In this document: positions 30,373 through 38,930 of the stretch, one piece after another
Layout: each line of letters begins with the position of its first letter
Position numbering within the stretch: position 1 is the first letter of the stretch
Assembly (NCBI RefSeq): GCF_007859865.1
Contig: NZ_SJPI01000001.1
Coordinates: 2,913,406 to 2,977,405 of the forward strand
Source: Rubripirellula amarantea
GTDB taxonomy: Bacteria > Planctomycetota > Planctomycetia > Pirellulales > Pirellulaceae
Length of the DNA: 64,000 bases
Reading direction: 5' to 3'
Program-made: the position numbers and the translations under genes
The notes under the pieces: generated by a model
Database searches by the model: none
Told to the model about the DNA's origin: nothing
The model's input: the letters and a program-made list of their open reading frames with translations, nothing else

Positions 30373-30820
30373 AGGAAGCCTCACGCCTACTTGTTTCGCG
30401 GGGGCGCCTCACGCTTGCTATCGTGGACTTGGTTGGACGGAACACTCAATAGGATCACATCGATCTCTCACACGAAGGGGGGTTAGCCATCCGCCTGACA
30501 GGCGACTAGGTTGTGGAAGCAGGCTTCGATAATCGTGAGTTATCGATTTGGTCGAACACTTTTGCAGAGAATTTGCTATCGTTTTATCCTGCTACCCTTT
30601 CGGGGGTGCAGCGACTTTGATTGATCAAAAAGAGATGCGGCCAACGCGTCGAGACAGTGCCCCGATGACCAAGAATTGCAACAATTCACGACTCCCAGGT
30701 CTCGGCTCAAACGCGCTGGCCGCTCGATGGAATGTTACGACGTTGCAGTGAACGATGTGCGCAAGAGATGCGCAAAGCGAAAACATTGTCTGCAAGTGAG
30801 TCAATTAGTTCGGATTGATA
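30373..30820. other. 448-bp divergent region between STAND NTPase and HTH-GNAT genes
   Basis: This is the likely shared promoter and operator region. A perfect short palindrome CGCCTG-A-CAGGCG is at 30492-30504. A 67-codon plus-strand frame (30548-30751) has no recognisable product and is not called. Two similar GATGxGCxAAG-like words near 30755-30775 are only suggestive. No convincing -35/-10 pair was identified. Confidence 0.5.
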
Positions 30821-31906
30821 ATGCCACGCGGAAGTACTCATATTCGCCAAGCTCGGAATCGGCTTGGACTATCGCAACTGCAGGCGGCCGTTCGCGCTGA
30901 CGTGAGTGTGCGAACGCTTCAGTTTGCCGAATCGGGTAAAGAAGAAGTCACGATCCGCACGATGACCCGAATAGCGGAAGCGCTGGGACTCTCGTTAGAA
31001 GAGGCCATGCGAGACGATAACGCTTTGGAGAATGACCAGTTCAAACTGCTGCCCTGGTCGATTTCGCGTTTCATCACAGCCCGAACACAACCAACGCTAG
31101 ACTCTTATTGCCTTGATGAGGACCGTGCTCGGACAGTCATCTTGAAGATGCGAGAGTCTTGGAAAGTACATCTGGAAAACACAGGATCATCCGGCACGGA
31201 CAATCACTTCGGCGTAGCTGACCGCACGTTGGACGCCCAACTTGACGAATACCTCGAGCGTTATCTGTCGTTGTGGCGACGTTGTCCCGAATGCATTCAA
31301 GTAGCAACCGGTGCAGGCATGCAATATGGGGCAAGTGTTGTGCTTCCCGTGACGGATTCGGCTTACGAACGACTGGAACGTGGCGAAATCACATTCATGC
31401 AGATCGGGCCCGAAGATCTTGTTGAAGATAGTCAAAACATCGTGATTGATTCGGTGGTGGAGTTCGCTGGTACCGGAAATCCATCATGGCATAAATTTAC
31501 GTCGAGCCTGAGCTACTTGGTGTTCTGCCAAATTGCAATGCTCTCACAAGCGCCGACTGGTGATAATTTTCGCATGCTATCGTTTTCAGCGAGCCCCTTA
31601 AATTTGCAACGGTTACAGGCCACGGGCTTTCGGGAAACCGGAGTCACGATGCCAAAGTTTGATTATTCCATTTGCGTTTTCTCGACTCGTGAGCCTTCCG
31701 GCTACGATGAACATTACGTTCTTGCGTCAACAACAGCGCACTTCTCGCATTTGGTACAAGGCTTGTGCAACGCGACCGCTCGCATTCGCGATCGACGTGT
31801 CATGATTAAGCACACGCTGGGACTGTTAAACAAATTCTTGAAGCGGCCCAGACTTCGCAGTCTTATCGCTCGAGAAGTTGATCAGCAACAAACTTTCGCT
31901 GGTTGA
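30821..31906 (+). CDS. XRE-type HTH protein fused to a GNAT-like domain
   Basis: The ATG at 30821 is preferred to a TTG two codons upstream. Residues 8-62 are a classic XRE/Cro helix-turn-helix (ARNRLGLSQLQAAVRADVSV, then TMTRIAEALGLSLEEAM). The remaining 300 residues include a mixed alpha/beta stretch (YGASVVLPVTDSAYERLERG, IVIDSVVEFAG, NLQRLQATGFRETG) resembling the GNAT fold of autoinducer-synthase or N-acyl-amino-acid synthase relatives. The GNAT reading is an inference from strand pattern, not a clear motif. The likely role is transcriptional control by a small acyl or CoA ligand. Its 3' end overlaps the convergent adenylating-enzyme gene by 81 bases. Confidence 0.65.
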   Translation: MPRGSTHIRQARNRLGLSQLQAAVRADVSVRTLQFAESGKEEVTIRTMTRIAEALGLSLEEAMRDDNALENDQFKLLPWSISRFITARTQPTLDSYCLDEDRARTVILKMRESWKVHLENTGSSGTDNHFGVADRTLDAQLDEYLERYLSLWRRCPECIQVATGAGMQYGASVVLPVTDSAYERLERGEITFMQIGPEDLVEDSQNIVIDSVVEFAGTGNPSWHKFTSSLSYLVFCQIAMLSQAPTGDNFRMLSFSASPLNLQRLQATGFRETGVTMPKFDYSICVFSTREPSGYDEHYVLASTTAHFSHLVQGLCNATARIRDRRVMIKHTLGLLNKFLKRPRLRSLIAREVDQQQTFAG

Positions 31907-32827
31907 TTCAAAACTCTGCCATGTAGGTTTGCTTTGCAGTGACCCGCCGTGACGTTCCCAAAATTGGTGGAAGCTCAATAACGTCTTCTGACCGTTCAGC
32001 TGATGACCCTCTCGCAGCTGGAACGTAAAGCGATCCGATTCGTATCGCAGATAACCGGTCCGGGATACCCACTGTTCCGCTCGCCAGGATTCGATCTCGC
32101 GACGTACCTGACTAGCGAGTCGATAGGCAGAGCTACGAATTAGCCAGTGGTCCCCGATTGCTTGAGCATAGTCGCCGGTGCAAATGGATCGGCCTTCGCG
32201 GGATAGAACCAAGCTCCCTTGCTTGTCATCCACGGAGGCAAGCACATCACTGGCGACGAGCCGGTAAAGTGGCTCACCGAGTTCGTCTCGATGAGTTGCA
32301 GCAAAGCAAGTGTGCCCCACTTCCGCGACGCCATAACAATGCAAGACGTCAAGTTGGCATCCACGATCGGCCAACTGCTGCGTCATGTACGTTTCAAGGG
32401 AAGCGGGGAAGTAGTACCCGCCGGCTGCCCAAAGCATACGTTTGGGTAGGCCGTACGGGGTGTTCAACATTTTGATTAGCAAGTCGGCACCCGCTAGCGG
32501 TTGCGCGGCAAATACAACGCTGCGTTCTTGTTGAGTGGCAAGACGCAGCGAGCGAATCAACGTGGGAGCGTGTAAATACGTGTCGACAAACGGCACCGAA
32601 GTTTGGATTCCCAACGCGGCCGGATAAGCACTAATGATCATCGCGCGATCATTCAGGACCTGTCCGAGCGATGGGAATGCTTGGACCAGTTCGCCAATTC
32701 GACCATGATCCCCGTGTCCGATGACACGATACCCGCCGGGTTCTAACGAGGTAGAACCCGCAGCATAGGAGAGTTGGCATGGACCCTGAGGGAAAACAGA
32801 ATCTTCGGGCGTTTGCGTAGCGATCAT
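31826..32827 (-). CDS. Compact adenylate-forming (ANL/PaaK/LuxE-like) enzyme
   Basis: The ATG at 32827 overlaps the methyltransferase stop by ATGA; the frame extends upstream but that part lies inside the neighbour gene. The 333-residue protein shows ANL motifs in order: a P-loop-like YAAGSTSLEPGG (21-32), HCYGVAEVGH (163-172, like the A5 YGxTE) and ICTGDYA (215-221, like A7 TGD). It most resembles the PaaK/LuxE branch, which activates carboxylic acids as adenylates. It is short for the superfamily (usually above 400), lacking much of the N-terminal subdomain. It probably activates an acid used by the acyltransferase or methyltransferase upstream. Confidence 0.6.
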   Translation of the reverse strand: MIATQTPEDSVFPQGPCQLSYAAGSTSLEPGGYRVIGHGDHGRIGELVQAFPSLGQVLNDRAMIISAYPAALGIQTSVPFVDTYLHAPTLIRSLRLATQQERSVVFAAQPLAGADLLIKMLNTPYGLPKRMLWAAGGYYFPASLETYMTQQLADRGCQLDVLHCYGVAEVGHTCFAATHRDELGEPLYRLVASDVLASVDDKQGSLVLSREGRSICTGDYAQAIGDHWLIRSSAYRLASQVRREIESWRAEQWVSRTGYLRYESDRFTFQLREGHQLNGQKTLLSFHQFWERHGGSLQSKPTWQSFESTSESLLLINFSSDKTAKSGPLQEFV

Positions 32828-33543
32828 CGACGGGTCCCGTAAAGTACTTCGAACGGAGGTTCTGCGACTAAGTTTTCCATTCGGCGTTCGCGAACCAAGG
32901 TTCCCTTGACGTCCCAGCACGACAATTCAAACCACTCGCTTAGAAACTTCATCAGGAAAAACGGCTGCCAGATGCGTGTCCGGATCCACGAGTCATCGTA
33001 AGAAAACACGCCTTCGGTCGATTCAGGACGCTCATGCGTCCACGCTTGGTTCCACTGAAAGTCCGTACGAGCAATCTCTTGCGTTCGCCGCGACGTGAAC
33101 GCATCACCCGGCACAACACATGCAAAGGCACCGCCACGTTTGAGCAAGCTCGACATTTTCATCGCGGTCGTTTCCAATTCATCGAGCGTCAAGACGTGAT
33201 TCAAGAACCACGCTGAACTGATCAAGTCGAAAGATCCTTCATTGGCTTGGAAGTCGTCAAAGCTGGCGCAAGTGAAGGAGGTTCCTTCGCGGTGACTTTG
33301 CGAATGAGCGATTTGAATCAAGTCTTCGGAACTGTCAACGCCCACAATGTTGTAAGCGAAGGGCTCTAGAACTCGCGTTGATTCGCCATGACCACATGCG
33401 ATGTCCAAAGCACGTTCGCATGGTTGCGGCAAGAGTTGTTCGAGAGCCAAGTGGTGACATCGATGAACGCTGTCGTAGTACTCTCGCACCTGATTGGCTT
33501 GTGATTTGTAACGGTCGTAGTTTTGCCAACGATAGGTCGTCAT
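32824..33543 (-). CDS. Class I SAM-dependent methyltransferase
   Basis: The ATG at 33543 (MTTYRWQNYD) lies two bases after the acyltransferase stop; the 26 extra upstream codons overlap that gene and are discounted. Motif I is RALDIACGHGEST (44-56), VGVDSSEDLI follows as the ribose-binding acidic strand, and FDLISSAWFLNHV matches motif IV of UbiE/COQ5-like enzymes. The protein has 239 residues. The substrate is not evident; genes on both sides suggest a small acyl-containing molecule rather than DNA or rRNA. Confidence 0.8.
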   Translation of the reverse strand: MTTYRWQNYDRYKSQANQVREYYDSVHRCHHLALEQLLPQPCERALDIACGHGESTRVLEPFAYNIVGVDSSEDLIQIAHSQSHREGTSFTCASFDDFQANEGSFDLISSAWFLNHVLTLDELETTAMKMSSLLKRGGAFACVVPGDAFTSRRTQEIARTDFQWNQAWTHERPESTEGVFSYDDSWIRTRIWQPFFLMKFLSEWFELSCWDVKGTLVRERRMENLVAEPPFEVLYGTRR

Positions 33544-33545
33544 GG

Positions 33546-34307
33546 TTAAGCACCTTGGAAGTGACGGGATGGAAAGGGATGAGAATGGATACCGACATTC
33601 GCAATCGGAGGACTTTGGCAATCGTCGTCTGCGGATTGATGAATGTCATGGCAACGTGCAATGTCCGCCGCCGTGATCGGTTGTTCGACCTTCTCGAATA
33701 GATCTGAAAAGAACGATCTTGAATTTGGGTCTGCACGCATCAGCAAGCAGATACTTGCGGTGCCTAGCAAAGGATGAACGAACTCGGAATCCTGAATGAC
33801 TTCGAATCCAATTCGTTTGTAGAACGGAACAAGCTTCTGGTCGGCGTTTATCAAAACTAAGCGAGAGCCTTGGACGATCTGGTCTCGCCACGCGTGTCGC
33901 AACATCATTCTTAAAGTGCGGAACGACGATTTTCCCGTTCCTGAAATTCGGAACTTACACGTCGTAAACACTTCCTGGTGGAACGATTTCAGGATGCAGG
34001 ATGGGTAGATGGACTGGCAATCGAGAATGCCGTCCACCAAACGAGTGACGGTGAGCGTGCCAACGGCAAGTTCGCCGTCAAGCAAGCCGTAGTGATAGCT
34101 GTAAGCGTCAAAAGGAAATTGAACGGGCCCCGAATTGCCGCGGCCACGAACGTCGACCAAATGCTCATACAGCGAATTTTGGTCTCCAAAGTCACGCACG
34201 ACCTTCAGTCCCGTTTCCCAGTCCTTGGCGAGAACTTGGTAACCGCGACTTTCTTCGGCTACCAATGGCACCCTGCGCGGCTTTAAAATCAAAGTTGAAT
34301 TGACCAT
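33546..34307 (-). CDS. FeeM-like N-acyl amino acid synthase / GNAT acyltransferase
   Basis: A 253-residue protein with a GNAT core: YHYGLLDGELAVGTLTVTRL (71-90), then CKFRISGTGKSSFRTLRMML where an acyl-CoA/ACP-binding turn is expected (117-136), and ADQKLVPFYKRIGFEVI (155-171), the strand-helix signature shared with FeeM-type N-acyl amino acid synthases and LuxI-like autoinducer synthases. FeeM enzymes move a fatty acyl chain from acyl-ACP to an amino acid. It is the first gene of a three-gene operon followed by methyltransferase and adenylating enzyme. The substrate is unproven. Confidence 0.65.
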   Translation of the reverse strand: MVNSTLILKPRRVPLVAEESRGYQVLAKDWETGLKVVRDFGDQNSLYEHLVDVRGRGNSGPVQFPFDAYSYHYGLLDGELAVGTLTVTRLVDGILDCQSIYPSCILKSFHQEVFTTCKFRISGTGKSSFRTLRMMLRHAWRDQIVQGSRLVLINADQKLVPFYKRIGFEVIQDSEFVHPLLGTASICLLMRADPNSRSFFSDLFEKVEQPITAADIARCHDIHQSADDDCQSPPIANVGIHSHPFPSRHFQGA

Positions 34308-34962
34308 GACGCTGTAAGACGACTTAAGTTGTGGGACGGCTCGGATGAAGTCGAGGGTCGCTCACTGGTTCATTCAATCACTCGATAAGCCGGCGATGAT
34401 GTTCGAAAGCGATTCCTCTGCCCTTAGGTCGCGAGACAACAAGAGACAGTCACGAGACGCGTGACGGGACAGGCCGCGAGACATCATCCGGTGGACGTTG
34501 CTTAGATCCGAACCGCTGAAGTCAAGCGTCTTGCGAAGAGAACACCATTCCACGTCGCTCACAGAATTCCCGAGAAAAACTACGAATTCAATTGCGATGT
34601 CCCGCCGATGTCTCAGCACGGTGCCCAAGACACACGCACCTGAAGCGATGCCGTAGCAACGTCTTCGCGATGGCGTTGCAATTCGTGCCGGGCTGAGCCG
34701 ATTTTGCGACAAGGTTTCGACGCGTGGGCTGTTAAAGATTCATGCCGAAACGCATGCGAGAATCCATGTCGATAAGCATGGAAAGCAGAGAGTGCTGATG
34801 ACGCCACCCCTTCATTCCATTGTCGGGAAAGATCGGAAAGGAAGGGCGATCGTTGAACGGTTCAACCGTGATGAACACCCATGTCCCTAGTTTCGTTTGG
34901 GAATGACGTTATCAGGCGAACGCACCGATGGCATGACGTGTGCGACGTCAAACTATCGAAGT
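34308..34962. other. 655-bp gap upstream of the acyltransferase operon
   Basis: This separates the acyltransferase start from the tex stop and should carry the operon promoter. A minus-strand frame (34374-34712, 112 codons, TTG start) is open but resembles nothing I know. It could be a small gene 66 bases before the acyltransferase, at low probability. No terminator hairpin with a T-run was noticed. Confidence 0.4.
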
Positions 34963-37104
34963 CTAAAACTTTCGAGTTGCGGCGATTCGTTTTCGTGGCA
35001 AGTCAATTTCCAGTATCTTCACCTTAACAATGTCGCCGACTGACACGACATCATTCGGATCGCTCACGTATTGATTGGCAAGTTGCGAGATATGGATCAG
35101 AGCGTCCTGGTGCACGCCGATATCGATGAATGCACCGAAGTGAGTGACATTGGTGATAACGCCTTCAAGCATCATGCTTGGCTTGAGGTCCTCCATCGAA
35201 TTGACGGTATCGTCAAACTTGGCCACTCGGAACTCGCTGCGAGGATCGCGACCAGGCTTGCCCAACTCCGATATGATGTCGGATATGGTTGGTACACCGA
35301 ACCTATCGTCCACAAACTCTTCAGGCTTCAGCTTGCTGCTTAATGTTGCGTTGCCAACTAGAGATGACAGATCCGCTCCGAGTTTCTGAGCCATTTTCTT
35401 GACCACGCCGTAGCTTTCCGGGTGCACTGCCGAATTGTCTAAAGCAACGCGTCCGTTGCGAATTCGCAAGAAGCCAGCGGCTTGCTCGAATGCTTTCTTG
35501 CCTAACTTGGGAACCTTGGTCAATTCGTTCCGATCCGAAAAACGACCGTTGGCGTCGCGGTAGTCAACAATGTTCTCGGCAAGTTTGGGGCCGATTCCCG
35601 CGACTCGAGCCAGCAGCGGAGCGCTGGCGGTATTCAGGTCCACACCGACACGGTTCACGCAGGATTCCACCGTGCGATCGAGGCACTTGCGCAACTGAGT
35701 TTGATTCACGTCGTGTTGATACTGTCCTACGCCGATCGATTTAGGGTCCGTTTTTACAAACTCGGCCAATGGATCCTGCAAACGTCTTGCGATACTGATC
35801 GCCCCTCGGACGGTAATGTCCAGATCAGGAAACTCCTTGCCTGCCAATTCACTTGCCGAGTAGATTGAAGCTCCCGATTCACTGACCATTACTTTCGTTA
35901 CTGAAAGTTTGTTATCGCGAATCAAATCACCAACGAAAGAATCCGTTTCTCGCGACGCCGTGCCGTTTCCGATTGCGATGAGTTCGACCTGGTGTTTTTG
36001 AATTAGCGCCAACAGCGTCTTCGATGCTGCCACCGAATCGTTCTTTGGTGGCGTAGGGTAGATCGTCGTGTTTGTGATGAACTTTCCTGTCGCGTCCACG
36101 ACTGCGACTTTGCAACCTGTTCGAAATCCGGGGTCAATGCCAATGGTCACTCGCGGACCTGCAGGCGGCGACATCAGCAATTCATGAAGGTTCTTTCCAA
36201 ACACTTCGATCGCCTCTTCGTCGGCTTTTTCCTTCAAGATTTGCAGCACCGTAGATTGAGTTGCCGGGACCAGTAGTCGTTCGTAGCAATCTTCGGCTGC
36301 GGCCGCGAGTTCACGATGGAATTCGAACTGCCGGTTGGTAAGCACTCGCGATTTCACTTGAGTGATGGCGTAGGCGTCGTCCATCGCCAGTTCAACCTTC
36401 AGGACACCTTCCGATTCGCCCCGCATCATCGCCAGCAAGCGGTGCGAGGGAATCTTCTTGATCGGTTCTTGGAAATCGATATAGGATTCAAACTTGCTGG
36501 CTTCCTCTTTTTTACCTCGCTTGACCTTCGATGCGACTTTGCCACTTTCGAAAGCCAAGTCAGCAACCATCGTGCGTGTTGTTGGATCCTCGGACCACTG
36601 CTCGGCGAGAATATCTAGTGCACCTTGCAAAGCAGCATCAACGTCGGGGACGCCGAGCTTGCTGTTGACGAACTGGTTCAGCAGTTCGGTTCTGGGGCCA
36701 CTGAGCTTTTCTTGCCGCAGCAGCACATCGGCGAGTGGCTGCAATCCTTTTTCGCGAGCGATGCTCGCACGCGTTCGTCGCTTCGGTTTGAACGGCAAGT
36801 AGATGGCTTCAAGTGTGCGCAGGTCGGTGCAGCTTTCAATTTGCCGGCGCAGTTCATCACTAAGTAAGCCTTGTTCATCGATGCTCTTAAGAACCGTCTG
36901 TTTGCGTGAAGCAAGCGTTTCGGCTTTCTCGAGTGCATCCTCGATCGCACGCAGGGCAATCTCATCGAGTCCGCCGGTGACTTCTTTGCGGTACCGAGCA
37001 ATGAAAGGAATCGTGTTGCCGTCTTCGAGCAATTCGATTGCTGATTGCACTTGGCGAATCGGCAAACCAAGTTCATTGGCGATGTTTTCGATGTGAGCTT
37101 CCAT
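34963..37104 (-). CDS. tex: Tex-family S1 RNA-binding protein
   Basis: A 713-residue Tex protein, a cytoplasmic nucleic-acid-binding factor related to eukaryotic Spt6 and implicated in transcription. The full order is present: N-terminal helical Tex domain (TIPFIARYRKEVTGGLDE), YqgF/RNase H-like domain (VTIGIDPGFRTGCKVAVVD), helix-hairpin-helix segments (TASAPLLARVAGIGPKLAENI, and PKLGKKAFEQAAGFLRI), and a C-terminal S1 domain (LEGVITNVTHFGAFIDIGVH). Length matches the family. The start is ATG at 37104. Confidence 0.96.
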   Translation of the reverse strand: MEAHIENIANELGLPIRQVQSAIELLEDGNTIPFIARYRKEVTGGLDEIALRAIEDALEKAETLASRKQTVLKSIDEQGLLSDELRRQIESCTDLRTLEAIYLPFKPKRRTRASIAREKGLQPLADVLLRQEKLSGPRTELLNQFVNSKLGVPDVDAALQGALDILAEQWSEDPTTRTMVADLAFESGKVASKVKRGKKEEASKFESYIDFQEPIKKIPSHRLLAMMRGESEGVLKVELAMDDAYAITQVKSRVLTNRQFEFHRELAAAAEDCYERLLVPATQSTVLQILKEKADEEAIEVFGKNLHELLMSPPAGPRVTIGIDPGFRTGCKVAVVDATGKFITNTTIYPTPPKNDSVAASKTLLALIQKHQVELIAIGNGTASRETDSFVGDLIRDNKLSVTKVMVSESGASIYSASELAGKEFPDLDITVRGAISIARRLQDPLAEFVKTDPKSIGVGQYQHDVNQTQLRKCLDRTVESCVNRVGVDLNTASAPLLARVAGIGPKLAENIVDYRDANGRFSDRNELTKVPKLGKKAFEQAAGFLRIRNGRVALDNSAVHPESYGVVKKMAQKLGADLSSLVGNATLSSKLKPEEFVDDRFGVPTISDIISELGKPGRDPRSEFRVAKFDDTVNSMEDLKPSMMLEGVITNVTHFGAFIDIGVHQDALIHISQLANQYVSDPNDVVSVGDIVKVKILEIDLPRKRIAATRKF

Positions 37105-37133
37105 TCTGCGTAGTGCTGCCTTGCGTTCTTGGT

Positions 37134-37628
37134 TTACTTAACGGCCTGTTGAAAAAAGTGACGCACCGCGCGTCCACTGATGGTTGTTTTTTCGATTAGT
37201 TCGTTTGCGATCAACTTCACGGCGTAGCGATGGCCTTCGTCTGCGAGTTGATGTTCTGCCTTGTCGAGAAGGCGTCGAAACATTCGCTCGTGTTGGCTTT
37301 CGCTGCCGGCACGTTGGCAAAGTAATCGTTGAACGAGCCTAAGGTCTTCCGATGCTCCCTGGGCACAATACTCACCCGTAACGTGCGATTCGGCCACCAT
37401 GCCGGCGAGCAGAATGAGCACTTCTTCTTCCATTGCGTTCTTAGTGGCTTTGCTACGTCCGTCGCCGAGTTTGCATAAGCCCGCATGTTGAGTTCCGAAT
37501 TGTGACTTTCCTGGTTTGATCGTAACCTTGTGAATGTTACGGCCCAACGAAATCGCCATCACCGCATGTCCCGCTTCATGATGAGCGGTTGCGATCAGTT
37601 TCGGTGAAGGGGAGGCGTCGTCATTCAT
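37134..37628 (-). CDS. Stand-alone M41 (FtsH-type) metallopeptidase domain
   Basis: Starting at the ATG at 37628 gives 164 residues; the upstream open frame to 37781 overlaps the next gene. The zinc motif HHEAGHAV contains HEAGH at 17-21, and GASEDLRLVQ (D95) matches the GASNDL third-ligand region of FtsH. There is no AAA domain and no membrane segment, so it is only the protease half of FtsH. It may depend on a separate ATPase or act as a substrate-specific protease. It lies 29 bases upstream of tex and 55 bases downstream of the SHOCT gene. Confidence 0.8.
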   Translation of the reverse strand: MNDDASPSPKLIATAHHEAGHAVMAISLGRNIHKVTIKPGKSQFGTQHAGLCKLGDGRSKATKNAMEEEVLILLAGMVAESHVTGEYCAQGASEDLRLVQRLLCQRAGSESQHERMFRRLLDKAEHQLADEGHRYAVKLIANELIEKTTISGRAVRHFFQQAVK

Positions 37629-37683
37629 GAAGGCAAGAGTATAGGCCGTTGCCTTCGTGGGACCAACGGGAACATCGATCAGA

Positions 37684-38547
37684 CTAGATCCGCGAAAGCA
37701 GTTCCGCGCGCTTTTGGTCAAACTCTTCCTGAGTGATGTAGCTCTTGTCTCGCAATTCGCCCAGCCGATTGATCTGGTCAAAAATATCGCTCGAATTCGA
37801 AGTTGCTTGACCGTTAGACGATGCGGGTTGGGAAGTCGGCAAAGGTTCCGGCGCTGCGACCGGTTGAGGTGCAGGTGTAGGTGCGATGTTTTCTACCGGC
37901 GCGGTGTTGGCAACGCCATTGCGGCTGACAACGGGAAGTGTTGAAAGAGAAACGGTGCCAAATTGACTGGTGAACGTGATGGAACCATCGCCGGATTGCT
38001 GCTGGCTGAATCCACCGATGTTGTGTTGTTGTGTGTCGTAGACCCAAATATCACTACCGGTGGCCACGGCAAGTCGACGTGCGTTCGCAAAGTAGGCGTA
38101 CTTCACGTGGTTCTGCGAACCACTGGCCGAAGGCTGTCCGAGTTCAGTGGGCCACCAATTTTGGTTTGGATCGGGAACGAATAGGCTGTTTTGCGAAAAG
38201 CCACCACCGGCGGTCTGTGTTTGATGATCCGAACCGCCACTCTGGCTTTGTGATTGGAACGACCCGGTGAACATTCCAGTTTGGTTCTGAGAGATCGCGG
38301 TCGCGCAGTCTTCACAAAGCGAGGATACGCGATACTTCAAATTCGTGTTGAACATATCACCCAGCATCATCATGCCGCCTCGCATCCATTGTCCCGATCC
38401 ACCGAACTCGGGGTGGCTGAACTGAGCCATGCTGCCGTTTCCGTTGAGGACTGCAATCAACATGTGGGTCACTGCATCGACTGAAAAGCCATGACGTTGC
38501 GAAAGATCCTGAGCAATTTGTTGGCCGGATGATGAAAGGGTTGACAT
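37684..38547 (-). CDS. SHOCT-domain protein
   Basis: A 287-residue protein whose last 35 residues form a SHOCT helix pair (INRLGELRDKSYITQEEFDQ, ending KRAELLSRI), a short oligomerisation motif. The N-terminal half (MSTLSSSGQQIAQDLSQRHG, then a Gly/Met-rich patch) and the Ser/Gln/Gly-rich middle are not recognised. A Pro/Ala-rich linker precedes the SHOCT part. No signal peptide or membrane helix is visible. Function unknown. Confidence 0.75.
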   Translation of the reverse strand: MSTLSSSGQQIAQDLSQRHGFSVDAVTHMLIAVLNGNGSMAQFSHPEFGGSGQWMRGGMMMLGDMFNTNLKYRVSSLCEDCATAISQNQTGMFTGSFQSQSQSGGSDHQTQTAGGGFSQNSLFVPDPNQNWWPTELGQPSASGSQNHVKYAYFANARRLAVATGSDIWVYDTQQHNIGGFSQQQSGDGSITFTSQFGTVSLSTLPVVSRNGVANTAPVENIAPTPAPQPVAAPEPLPTSQPASSNGQATSNSSDIFDQINRLGELRDKSYITQEEFDQKRAELLSRI

Positions 38548-38930
38548 GATGAGCTCGATAAACAGGGGTAGATTGCCAAAAGGAAAGAGGCCGCCACCTC
38601 AGATTCAGTCCACTCTAGTCACGACAGGTGCCGTTGGCTGACGGAATGACTGACCACTCAGTGTCTAACAAAACTCATGTTAACGGTAGGCATTGAAATG
38701 CAATTTTGATGAACGTGCATCGCGAAGAGCTCTAGAGGCCGCAATGGATGCAATTTTCCCTAGAAGGCACCCTGGAGAGCGGCGAATCGCCGGGGACTGG
38801 GCGTGTCCGACCACCGCTAGCCCCTAAAGCAACAAGTGCGTCCCAGGGAAGCCCGACGGAAAAAGGCAATCGAAAATAGCTAGGCCAGAAAAGCCATGCC
38901 ACCAAAGCCATTTGAAAATCACAGCCCGGG
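38548..38930. other. 383-bp intergenic region
   Basis: This lies between the SHOCT gene start and the stop of the MscK-like gene and should hold the SHOCT promoter. A minus-strand frame (38732-38971) runs into the neighbouring gene and has no family resemblance. I see no clear repeat, hairpin or RNA gene. Confidence 0.4.

Noticed and set aside
30548-30751. 67-codon plus-strand frame between the NTPase and HTH genes
   Set aside because: No ribosome-binding site and no family; it lies where divergent promoters are expected.
34374-34712. 112-codon minus-strand frame before the acyltransferase
   Set aside because: TTG start and no recognised domain; kept only as a remark in the gap entry.
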